Shown: piece by piece, positions 51,501 to 61,695 of the stretch | Position numbering within the stretch: the stretch's first letter is position 1 | How the letters are laid out: the number at the start of each line of letters is the position of its first letter | Program-made: the position numbers and the translations under genes | Notes under the pieces: generated by a model | Told to the model about the DNA's origin: nothing | The model's input: the letters and a program-made list of their open reading frames with translations, nothing else | Database searches by the model: none | Assembly: GCF_030867145.1 (NCBI RefSeq) | Contig: NC_134415.1 | Span: 21,182,417-21,246,416, forward strand | Source: Opisthocomus hoazin | Taxonomy: Eukaryota; Chordata; Aves; Opisthocomiformes; Opisthocomidae | Reading direction: 5' to 3' | DNA length: 64,000 bases

Positions 51501-53419
51501 GTCTCGTGAGCGCTCGTAACACGCAGGTTGCCCGACACCACATTTTTCACCAGTCCCTGTAAGCAACAAATTGCTTTGTGCTCCTTCCAAACGATGGGCA
51601 CAAAGTGTATGTAGACGAGTCTGATTGTAACGACACGGCCTTCTGGGCAGATGAATTATATGCTGCTCTTTAGAGCTGGGAAGCCCAAAGGTTTCTTGAG
51701 TTGCCTTACTAAACCAGATCCGATCTGCCAGCCAGGTTGCTGCTAGGACAAGTCTGTCCACGAGACCTTTGGCTCCTCTAGCACCTAAAGGATTTGGGAG
51801 AGCTTTTGAAAATGCTGGTCCAGGAAAGGAAATTAAGTCTGAATGCTACAGCCAGCCTGATCCTTTCCTTCCTTGCAGCGGTGTTAATTGGGTGCGGCTT
51901 CACTGCAATCAGCCAGAGAGGAGAGGAGCCCCAAGCACACGCTGCCTGCCTGCTGCCTGGTGGGACATCCAACAGCCCACCCAGCTGCTGTCCTTCCTGC
52001 TAAGCATCCTTGGGCTTGACGTGGTTTTCTAGGAAAGGTCCAAAGTAAGATCCTGATTCTGAAGCCCTCCCACCTCCTGACTTGCCCCAGCGTGGAGAAG
52101 TCAGTAGCTTACATGGGTGTGCCTGACCACCACCACTTCAGCTGATGTCCACCAAAGACAGCTCTTGACTTGTGTCAGGCTGCGGGCTAGCCTTTGCTCT
52201 CAGGTTACCTCACTGCAAACGGATCTGCGGTGCCTGATTTAATGAGTCTCTGCAAGAAGCGATTACACTGCCCTCTTCTTCCCTGAATGGAAGGAAAAGA
52301 CTGATGAATAACTCAAACCTGCAACCTGATCTGCAGGGTTTTTTGCTGCCAATTATGCTTCTCCTGGTGTAACCCTGGGGTTCCCCTTGGAGTAGGTGAG
52401 GTGGTTCTGCTGTTTGCTCATCTCCCCTTTGAAAGCAAACCGCATGGTCTGTGATACCGGTATTCCCACCATGTGGTGAGAACACACCCTCTGAGGGGTT
52501 TAAAATAAACCTGTATCAATATAAAATAGTAGCCTCAGCAGAAATCGATAGAGATTGGTGCCTGTGAACCTGGCACGCTCGGCCTCCTTGTGCTGCTGCT
52601 TGCCTGCACGGGGCTCCCGCCGTGCTGACGGGGCTGCCTGGCAGCTAGCAGGGGACGCACGGCTGAGTTTTCTTTAGAGTTGCTTTCAAATATTTATCTG
52701 CAGGAGGATAATGGGAGAGCTGTGTTTCCTCTTGTCGTCAGAATTTCAGAAAGGGTTTTAATCCCCTGTGCGCCTTCTGCTCATGGAGCCCTGACAACAG
52801 TGGCTTCATCCTGCTGGCACAGGACCAGCTCTGCTTCTCCCCTCTGCCCCCAGCAGGGAGGTGCTCGGCCTGCCCAGGCTGAGAGCATACCGGGAAAGTA
52901 GTACCTAGGTTTTGGAAACTCACCTGCAGCTGCTTTTCTGGGCTGTGGGGTACGATCAGTGAAATATAATAGGGGCTCCTGTTCTTTCTCATCTTCTTCT
53001 TTTCTCTATACCTCCACACCCCCTTTTAACCGGTGAGAACGTGAGTAAAGCTGGAGGATGTACGATTCCGACGCCGGTGCGAGACGTAGGTGTCCTGCAG
53101 ACCCCAGAACTGAGCACTGGTTCCACCCTTGCCAGCACGGCCATTAATGTCAGCATGTCTTAAGGTGACACAGACCCGACTGCAGCTTCTGTTCTAAGCG
53201 CTTACAGCTTATGAAGGGTCTCAAATGAATCATTTAAAGCCTGGATTAAAACCTTAAAATCTGCAGCCGGCCTTGTCTACTGCTCCGTTTTAAGCCAGCG
53301 CTGAGATGACACCGTTTGCAGTGGGGCTGTACACAGGCACTGCCTTAACGTGCTGTCTGCTCGTTACTGTTTAGTGCTTCACATTTCCTCCAGTCTGAAG
53401 GTCTGCTCTGCCTTTGCTG
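48531..53419. other. Intergenic DNA, moderately GC-rich, no gene seen
   Basis: Numerous overlapping ORFs of 60-135 codons on both strands reflect raised GC content. None shows a recognisable domain, a consistent reading frame or splice-bounded structure. No CR1 or LTR sequence was identified. Confidence 0.45.
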
Positions 53420-53890
53420 CAGCTCCGACGGGGCAGTAAGAGTGGTGTTGTGCCTTCGGGAGCACCGGGCACCGCAGCACCCGGAGCATCAGTGTGCCCG
53501 GCCTTCGTGTGAAGGACGGTGTCACAGGCTGTGCGCTCACAGAGATAAGCATCGTGCAGGGCTGCCTTCGGCCTCCCCCAGCCCTCGCAGTGACGATGTC
53601 AGCTCTTACAACATTCGAAAACAGGGCTCAGCAATTACCGTGAAACTAGGGGGACAACCCTGCGCCGAGCAACCTGCCTCTCTGCTTCCCGAGCCCTGGC
53701 CCTGCCGCAAGGTGTGCTCGCCGCTGCGGTGCCGGCGCAGGGGGACCGGAACTGCGCCGCGGAGAGAGGCACAGCCAGACGCCTGTCGCTCTGTCGTGAT
53801 ACGCCTCGCGGGCACCCGTGTTCGCTCAGGGCGTGCGAGAGGACGGGCTGCAGCCTCCTCGCCTGCCTCCCTGCACGCCAGAGCTGGGGG
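53420..53890. promoter_or_regulatory. Orphan CpG-island-like block
   Basis: A local CpG-dense segment 27 kb past the end of CALM2. I count about 26 CpGs in the 220 bp from 53661 to 53880, and about 15 more in the preceding 220 bp. The surroundings are much poorer. No exon of a known gene is recognisable beside it. Plausible roles are the promoter of an unannotated noncoding RNA, a promoter of a neighbouring gene such as an STPG4 or TTC7A orthologue, or an enhancer. The 175-codon plus-strand ORF across it is rich in Arg, Pro, Ala and Ser and is probably noise. Confidence 0.5.
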
Positions 53891-55433
53891 CTTCATAGCT
53901 GCTACCCCCCACTTTATTCAGTACATCTCCCCCTCTGCTCCAGGCGGGAAAGTGGTTCTTCTCCCCTGAGCCCAGACGTGGAGTGAAATTCATCTCTTCT
54001 TCCCATTTCACAAAAGCAACTCTGCAAAGGAGGGGATTCTTCAGCTGCAGAAGGTCACTGCGAGCTCTCCCTGGTGAAGCAGAGTCGCTCAAGGGGACAA
54101 GGAGGTGAGAAGGACCCGTGTGGTCATCTGGCTTTCCAGGCCCAGTTATCATATAGACGTGTGTTGCATTTACATTGTGGCTTATGGTGGTAACGTACAG
54201 CCTGGTAACTGGAACAGAAAAAATTCCTCTGTAACTGAGAAGTATAACCTTGGACTGTCAGCTGCGATCCCGTCCGAGGCACAACACCGGTGTTAAGCTT
54301 TGCCCTGGTAACTGCTCAAGAGAACAGCTGGGCTGATAGATACCAAGATGGTATCTAAAGTCATGTTTAAGACAGTGTGGGTTTTTTCTGTTTTCCAGAA
54401 CAGGGCTCTTCATCAGTATGCGCACACGTAGCAGCATGTCAGGGGAACACCTAACGCTTGCTAGATAAACATGTACATCGCTCCTCTCCACGTGGGAGGA
54501 GCAGCCACCCAACTGCATCGAGTCCTGCTGGGTGCTCGCCCATCGCAGCCTGCTTGGTATGCAAAGATACCTTTTCTGCAGTGAAAAGGCTTTGATTCAC
54601 CCAGGTCGAGATCACTTTATTAGCATTGCAAAAACGCTAAGAGCCCATAGAGCCGATAACCTTCTGCTCAGTTTGATCATCTGCTGCGTGTGTGATCCTC
54701 ACAGAGATAGTTCGGAAAGGTGCGTTTATTGCTTTGTGCTTCGCAGATACGGATGTGCCTGGCAGGTTCACAAACATGTCCCTGGTTAAAGTCTGTTGCT
54801 AAGCAATAGTTTAAGATAAGGAATATATACAAATCCCCAAATGCTCAATTTTTATGGCCTTAGGCACTCACAGGAGAGAAGTATAGCAACGTCCTGCTTT
54901 TGTCCAGAGCACCTAAAAGAAATATTAATATTTGTTAGCCTGGGAACAGCATTAAATCATAAGGATCTGCAGCATGTTCCCCCTCCTGCAGCCAGCTGCA
55001 GTGCACAGCAGAATGAGCAGCTCGGATGCATAGCGAGCTGTAGTCCCCATCTGAGGTGACAGCGTGCAGAGACAGGACAAGTCCTTCTACCTGTGCCTTT
55101 ACTTACGGCAGCCTGTTGCGCGGGGAGATGACGGGGAGGGAGCCGGAGCCTTTCACTCCATATCCCTCTTTCTGCCTCTGTGCATGCTGTCCGTGTGGCC
55201 TGTGTAGCTGGAGGTCACCTCGCAGAGCTTCTGTCACCGCAGCACTTTGTGCCCATCAGCCAGCAAGTCACTTGGTGAGCGAAGGGAACCCCTCCAACGG
55301 CTGTTCTGTGCTGCTCACGTCTCGTGGATCGTATCGCAAGCTTGGGTTGATTTGATCTAAAAATCAACCTGCTTCTGCATTCTCCACCTGCCCCATAGCT
55401 GTCAGTCACCCATTTTCCACTCGTGGCCCCATG
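53891..55433. other. Intergenic DNA between orphan CpG block and CR1
   Basis: No gene or repeat recognised. An acceptor-like pyrimidine run ending in AG (ctccccctctgctccag) at about 53,926-53,942 has no convincing exon after it. Confidence 0.4.
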
Positions 55434-56163
55434 TAGTGCTACAGGCTTGGGGAGGAGTGGCTGGAAAGCTGGCTGGTGGAGAAGGACCTTGGGGTGTTGG
55501 TTGACAGCCAGCTGAACATGAGCCAGCAGTGTGCCCAGGTATCCAAGAAGGCCAACGGCATCCTGGCTTGTATCAGGAATAGCATGGCCAGCAGGAGCAG
55601 GGAGGTGATCGTGCCCCTGTACTCAGTGCTGGTGAGGCTGCACCTGGAGTACTGTGTTCAGTTTTGGACCCCTCACTACAAGAAGGACATTTAGGTGCTG
55701 GAGCGTGTCCAGAGAAAGGCAACGAGGCTGGTGAGGGCTCTAGAGAACAAGTCATACGAGGAGCAGCTGAGGGAACTGAGGCTGTTTAGTCTGGAGAAGA
55801 GGAGGCTGAGGGGAGACCTTCTTGCTCTCTACACCTACCTGAAAGGAGGTTGTAGTGAGGCAGGTGTTGGTTTCTTCTCCCAGATAATTAGCTATAGGAC
55901 AAGAGGCAACGGCCTCAAGTTGTGCCAGGGGAGGTTTAGGTTGGATATTAGGAAAAATTTCTTTACTGAAACAGTGGTCAAGCATTGGAACAGGCTGCCC
56001 AGGGAGGAGGTGGAGTCCCCATCCCTGGAGGAGTTTAAAAAATGTGTAAACGTGGCACTTTGGGATATGGCTTAGTAGGCATGGTGGTGTTGGGTTGACG
56101 GTTGGACCTGATGATCTTAGAGGTCTTTTCCAACCTATGAGTCTATGATTCTCTGATTCTCTG
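55434..56163 (+). mobile_element. CR1 LINE, 5'-truncated, relatively well preserved
   Basis: About 730 bp: the C-terminal part of the CR1 ORF2 reverse transcriptase, its 3' UTR and a terminal tail of two attctctg-type octamers. The frame from 55437 reads [45 protein letters not shown] and HWNRLP, all typical CR1. One in-frame TAG at 55692-55694 breaks it; the expected codon is GAG (Glu), so this is a single-base change. The natural stop is TAG at 56073-56075. The long open frame suggests a younger insertion than the other CR1 pieces here. Truncation at the 5' end is the normal result of target-primed reverse transcription. Confidence 0.93.
55437..56075 (+). pseudogene. CR1 reverse-transcriptase C-terminal fragment with one nonsense codon
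   Basis: About 212 codons in one frame covering the end of the CR1 pol protein, downstream of the catalytic RT motifs. There is no start, no endonuclease domain and no RT active site, and TAG interrupts it at 55692-55694. It cannot support retrotransposition and should not be annotated as a host gene, although gene finders may call it. Confidence 0.88.
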
Positions 56164-57337
56164 CTTGCTGCCTGCCTTCAGTGGACGCAGGCAATGCTGT
56201 AAGGGCAGGAGGAAAGCCCCATTCCTATGGCTCAGCAGAAGCCTCATGGAAAGCCTGCTTGTCTTCTCCTGTCCCCATTTCTCCAATGCGTGTGGGGAAA
56301 AGCTAGTAGCTGCTGGAGCTTGGCAGCAGCAGTGGGCTTGAGCTGGACTGACACATAGGGTGCAAACGGAGTCATAAAGTATATGTGGCAGTGTGATGCA
56401 TATTATAGCGATTCGGAGGGTAATGTTTCCCTGGCTGTATTCTTAGTAACGGAGAGAAGTGATCTTCCCACCTTGGCTGCCGCACGTTGCAATGCCCGCC
56501 GACGAGGCTGTCAGAGGCTGGATGCAGTCCTGGCTCCACGGGACCTCGAAGCCTGCAAAGCTCTGCAAGGGCCCCGTCCCGGCCCCGCCTGCGCCCTGTG
56601 ACTCGGCTCCGTGTGGATGCCCCGTGCCATAAACCCACGAGCGAGCACTTGTTGTCTCCTGTTCCCGGCTCTCAGTGGCATATAAAAAAACACGCCCAAG
56701 AAAGGACTGTGTTCCCTCGGGAATAAGGAAGGACCAGCCTGGCTAAAATGAGAGGAGAAAGTTAGTGGTTACTAACCCTTTATTTGGAAAAACAGAACTG
56801 TTTGTCTGATGCTTCTTGGACCTTTGGCTTAATATTAAAATGACCTTCACGCAAACCTTCTCCAGCTTTTTCCCAGAGGAGAAAAGAGAAGTTACGGTTT
56901 CCTTTCCATCGCCTCGTTCTTCAGAGCAGAGGCTTAAAAACTGGGCTGCTGCTGCCTGCCCTCTCTAGTGAGGCCACGAATGAAACAACTGTGTTTTAGC
57001 TCAGGAGATGTTAAACCCTTAGTCTGCAGCAGGGGCAGTCAACAAAATGCCAGGTTGGCAAGAGGTCAAGTGAGCGTCCCCACGGTATGTCCTAAAGATG
57101 GCAAGTGGTCTTCCTTCCCACCCGCTCTTTCCATGTTTGAGAGCTCTGAATCTCTGGCCGTGGCATTGCCTTCTCCTCTCCTCCCTCCCTCCGTGCTAGC
57201 ACAGGAGGTGTGTCTTGGGGTGGGAGGGACTGGAAAGAAGCAAAGGAAGCTCTTTTCTGCTGGTCTAAGAAATCTACACGGTCTGTCCAGAACCTGCTGC
57301 CAAACACTGGCAACATCATTTTCTGCCTGTTGCCTTT
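56164..57337. other. Intergenic DNA between two CR1 copies
   Basis: No gene or repeat identified. It includes a GC-rich patch near 56,480-56,630 and a pyrimidine-rich patch (tctcctctcctccctccctcc, about 57,170-57,190). Confidence 0.4.
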
Positions 57338-57600
57338 CACAGAATCACAGCCTGGTTGAGGTTTGAAGGCACCTCTGGAAACCGCCTAGTTCAACCTCCT
57401 TCTCCAAGCAGGGTCAGCCAGAGCAAATTGCTGATCTGATGTGATTTTGATTGTTTCCACGGGCGTATGCGCCACAACCACTTTGGGCAACCCATTCCTG
57501 TGCTTGACCACCCTCACTGAAAGAAGTTTGGTTTCACGTTTAAATGAAATTTCTGGGATTTCACTACCACCTACAACATACCCTTGTCTGAGCTGGGCCA
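57338..57600 (-). mobile_element. CR1 LINE fragment, 3' end, minus strand
   Basis: Reads as the reverse complement of a CR1 3' end. It begins cacagaatcacag, the complement of the terminal octamers, then ggcacctctggaaacc, tagttcaacctcc, aagcagggtcagccagagca, tttgggcaacccattcctgtgc and ccctcactgaaagaagtttg. Similarity fades after about 57,600. It is strongly diverged and inverted relative to the CR1 1.2 kb upstream, so the two are separate insertions. Confidence 0.87.
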
Positions 57601-60600
57601 GGAGTTCCTGCCTTCGGGTATCTGCTCAGAGAAGGAAGGCTTGCCTTCCTTCGTGTGCTGTCTCTGGGGTGCCACATGTGCTCCCATGCCAACCAGCTGC
57701 TCTCATCTCTTCCAAGCAGGAGGAAGTGGCGATATCTCCTCTTGCTTTTTTAAAAGTCTGCTTACGTGTTTCTTACAGGTGTGTGAAGTTGATTGTGCAA
57801 AACCTAATTTGAAACACACGCTCATCTGCTGAGCATGTACTTTATAGTCTCTGGTGACGGTGTTCTGGACCACCTTTGCGCTTTGCTGCCAGCATGAACG
57901 AAGGCATCTTGAGATCATGCCCTACCTTTTCTGCAAGTTACTTTTTAACCTGATAAGCATACTATTATCATACGGCCTCAAAGCCCAAGAACACAAAAGC
58001 CTGGGCTGCCGTTAGCAAACATGGCGAGAGCTTTCCTGTGTACTCTCCTGGGAGGGTTTGGTCATGGAAGTTACTTTTGTTATGCCCAGTTCCACTAAAT
58101 ACATCTCCAATTTTCCTGTCTGAGCATCAAACATTACATGTGATGGAGCCTAGAATAACAGCGGCTGCCACTCGTGTCAACTGAGAGGAGCACAAGACAC
58201 TGCAGTGTCTAATTTCTCATTTCTCACAGGGTGGATAACAGTATCTGTTGTACTGACTAGTCCATCAAATATGAATGATGCAGATAGAGTGGCTGTTTAC
58301 ACACAGTGATCTATTTTAGTCAAATTGAAAACACACACGGGAGCATTTCAGCCTTGTGGATAGACAACACTGGAAATGTTTTGGGGTTTTTTTTTTGTTT
58401 CGTCTTTTCCGTTTGCCGTCAACAATTAGCTCTCAGGGGTGCCCAGTCTGCGGCTGGGAGAGGACGAGCTCTCTTCTCCTAGGACAAAGATCCAAATCTT
58501 GTTAGTTCTCCAACCAAATCTCATGAAATTGAGGATGAGGTGTTTGCCTCCCTTTATCATTCTAATTTTACCCGAATGCTCAACTCTCTTGTACAGTGTT
58601 AACACTAGCATTTACAAAGCCGGTCCCTCTGGAAGATGACAGCAATTGTTCTGCTTAATGGTTAATGGCTTTCTCTCCCTCTGGACTCCGTGCCAGGGCA
58701 CACTGTAATGAACAAGCTCTGGAAGAATGTTATAGCCTCACTTCATCTATTAGAACACTTTACATAGAAATTTATTTTGCACTACCACGAATTCTATAAA
58801 CACACAAATTAAAGATACCTACGCAATGGTTGCTCGCAGAGAGCATTGTCTGCAGCAAACTCATTAGGAGAATGAATTGCTCTGTAGAAAACCACTTACC
58901 CTTTGTGGATTTCCCGGTACTGTGTTTATTAATGCCCTTGCTTTGTTTTGAAGTAATATCTCTGTGTTATCTGAAAACACGATCCAGCTTTGGAAATTAA
59001 TGCACGGCATTACGGTTTCCTCTGCACATACTGATTATATAGAGAGCAAAAAGCGAGGTCTCGTTCTGCTCTCCCGCGCCTGCGTATAAAAGAGTAAGGA
59101 TGCGTCCCCTGCGCAAAGCCCTTCGAAACCAGCACCAAACGATGCAGGGCTGAACTCCTTTGGAGGAGGAAAAGAAAAAAAATGAAGGGCTTTGGTTTCC
59201 ACGGACGAATGTTGATTACAAGCGGAAAGCTTCGCTGAACAGCCTTTAGCAGGATTTGCCTGCAGGGCTCAGTGGCTAACGGTTTGCTGTGGAAAATATT
59301 TCTCCAACAACAAATGGAGACAAGGGAAAATAGCAGACTAACTTTCTGGCAAAAGGTCTACTTTGGTTAGCAAAACAATGCTCGCTGTGCACATGTCTGT
59401 CAGGAAGGCTGCTCTCAGGAATGTGGCAGCTCTGGTAATTTTGCGAGTAGTAAAAGCAGGAACAGCACGCTCGGTACAGAGTCACCCGCAGAGAAACGCG
59501 CTGCCGCAGGGAGCTCTGCGTGTGGGGGGACCTGCACTCGTAGGTGTTTTCAGTGGCAAGGCATCGCTGAAGGTTTATACAGTATTTTTGCAATAACGAA
59601 AGCTAGTGATTAGTCACTGAAAATTTCAAGCAAGCTCAGTAACCTGACTTCCTACTCATTCAGTGGCCTGTCCCGTTCCCTGGGAGAGATGTGAGCCGGG
59701 TGACTGAGCAGAAGCTGCTGCAGGTGTGCATCAGTGTGACTCCCTTGCCATCACGCTGCTGGCTGCACAGAGGTGTGGGACTGTGCAATGAAGGCAACGG
59801 AACAATTTGGTTTGGTAGGTTTGAAGTCTGTAGCCTGATTTCAGGGATGTACTTATGGAAACAAAAGCAGACAGTGACTCTGATGCAGACTGGAGCACGA
59901 TGACGTTCCTTGAATTCGTTGTATTTGGGATTCTTGGGGTTTGATACCGCTTCTGTGGCACAGAGTTGCTTCTGCCTTTGCTGGGAAAATGTACGGCATT
60001 GCATGCGTGCTACATCGTGCTTGTATCTTATAAAGCTGTAATTATAACCCCGCAGAGTAAGCCAGTAGAGAGCAAAGGTTGTTGACTTCCACTGATATGT
60101 TCCAGGTAGTATCAATACAAACAGAATAAAACCTTGGCCTTGAGGGCAAGGCTTCAGCAAAAGGCTGCTTGGAAGAATTAAACCTATTGTACAAGCCATG
60201 TTGTCCCGAAATGAACCGATGAGCAATATTAACCTGACTGACGCTCCAGACTTCTCCCAGGTCCGACGCCCTGGCACGGACTTAAAGGCTGGCATCGGAG
60301 TGGGGGTGCTCCTGAAGGTGAGGACGCTCCTGCTGGCAGCGTCTCTGAGTCTTGCAATTACTTACCTGCAGTGTGAGAATAAAAAAAATCCAGTTTTTGC
60401 TGCTTCTGGACATCAGCATTATCTGCTGCTTTACCCTTTACATATTGCGAATTCGGTATGGAATGGCTGCTGGCAGGGGAAGGAGGGTTGGGTATGGAGG
60501 GTGGCACAGGTACTGCCCGAGAAGTTAAGTAGAAGACCTGGAAGGGGACAGGGGGAGGAATCGAGGTGGTGGAGAGAGGAAGATCTGAAATCCTGTAATC

Positions 60601-61227
60601 TCTGTGCTCTGGTGTTTCACTTCTACCTTAGAAAAGGAAGCAGCTTGTACAAAACTGCTAATTTAGATAGGTTATGGATCAACAGACTCCAGTCTCCTAT
60701 GAATTACGTGACTCTTCTTATTTATTGCTGAAGGTTATAACAGGTTAACCCTGTGTATCGGGATTGTAAGATTTCTCAAGAGCAATGCAAAATGTTTCAC
60801 ACATGGGCTGAATGACTGACGTGTCGAGTCTGGAAAAGCTCCTGATCCAAACGCTGTAATCTGCAAAGAGTAAGGTTAATTCTTTCTGGTGGAGACTTAC
60901 AAGCAGAACATACCTTGTACCCATTTAGACTTTTCTCCTACAAGAGGAAAGGGAGAAGAAGACAATACTAAAGGAGATCAGTGGTATGTCATCCTTTTCT
61001 GTAAGAAAAAACGATAAATTTTGAAACTGTTCTTTCTAGTGAAATCAAAACAGCTCTGATTTTGAAACCGACTTCATTTTCCTGGAGATAGCGAACAATG
61101 ATTGGTAAGTTGAAACTAAAACATAGCTTTGTATATCTCATCAGCATTATCTGATCACAAATGAGTATTTCCTAACAGTGGAATTCAACTCCTGAACAAA
61201 AATGCTTCCTGGATACTGAGCTTCTCT
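57601..61227. other. Intergenic DNA, no gene seen
   Basis: Mixed composition. Two long ORFs occur here (59660-60295 minus, 211 codons; 60198-60731 plus, 177 codons), but both have noise-like residue composition and no family resemblance. The AT-rich stretch 58,640-59,060 has the look of conserved noncoding DNA; that is only an impression. Confidence 0.4.
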
Positions 61228-61695
61228 TTATATTCTAGTTTTTGCATAACTAAGTTGCAGGACCCACTGTATGTGGATGAACATTTCTATTTCCATAGTA
61301 GGTTGGTAACAACATCCTTCTTTCATGTGGGATCGTTGGAAGCACAGCTGCTTAGTCAGCATGTTGGTTTTCCTGGTACAGCCATCAACATGAGTGAAAA
61401 TGTGCACACATGGTTTTGAAAAAGTGGATAGGCTGTCAAATTCATTGATCAAATGTTCAAAGACATACGATTTGAAGACTTTTTCAACACCACTAGTCTT
61501 TAATTTAATAGTGAATGGTGAATCTTCTAAGCGTTCTTTTGCAAAACTTGCCTGCTCCTTGTTTTCATAGATGTTTGGGGTTTGTTGTTTATTCTTAAAG
61601 CTGTTAAGCACGCACACGTTCTCATCTTCCACCTCACCCTCCCAAATGCAATCATCTCTGTGCTGATTGACCCAAGTGATCACCATGGTTTCCAA
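61228..61695 (-). other. Unassigned open reading frame, possible exon or gene relic
   Basis: A 155-codon minus-strand ORF, open from a TGA about 10 bp upstream to a TAA after KTRI. It has no ATG at its 5' end: position 61695 is TTG and the first ATG is the fourth codon. The region from about residue 15 to 100 has balanced, protein-like composition (for example NSFKNKQQTPNIYENKEQ and KLKTSGVEKVFKSYVFEHL), with mixed acidic, basic and hydrophobic residues in otherwise AT-rich DNA. I do not recognise the family. Another minus-strand ORF (61727-62011) lies just upstream. It could be an exon of an unknown gene, an old retrocopy or transposon remnant, or chance. Confidence 0.2.

Noticed and set aside
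53442..53969. 175-codon plus-strand ORF across the orphan CpG block
   Set aside because: Its length is explained by high GC content; Arg/Ala/Pro/Ser-rich with no domain. The DNA is reported as a CpG block, not as a gene.
59660..60295. 211-codon minus-strand ORF containing a PGTY string
   Set aside because: Considered as an STPG4-like exon because of PGTY, but the flanking residues do not fit, it is on the opposite strand to that expected from synteny, and the rest is noise-like.
60198..60731. 177-codon plus-strand ORF
   Set aside because: No recognisable family, low-information composition, and it overlaps another equally long ORF on the opposite strand.
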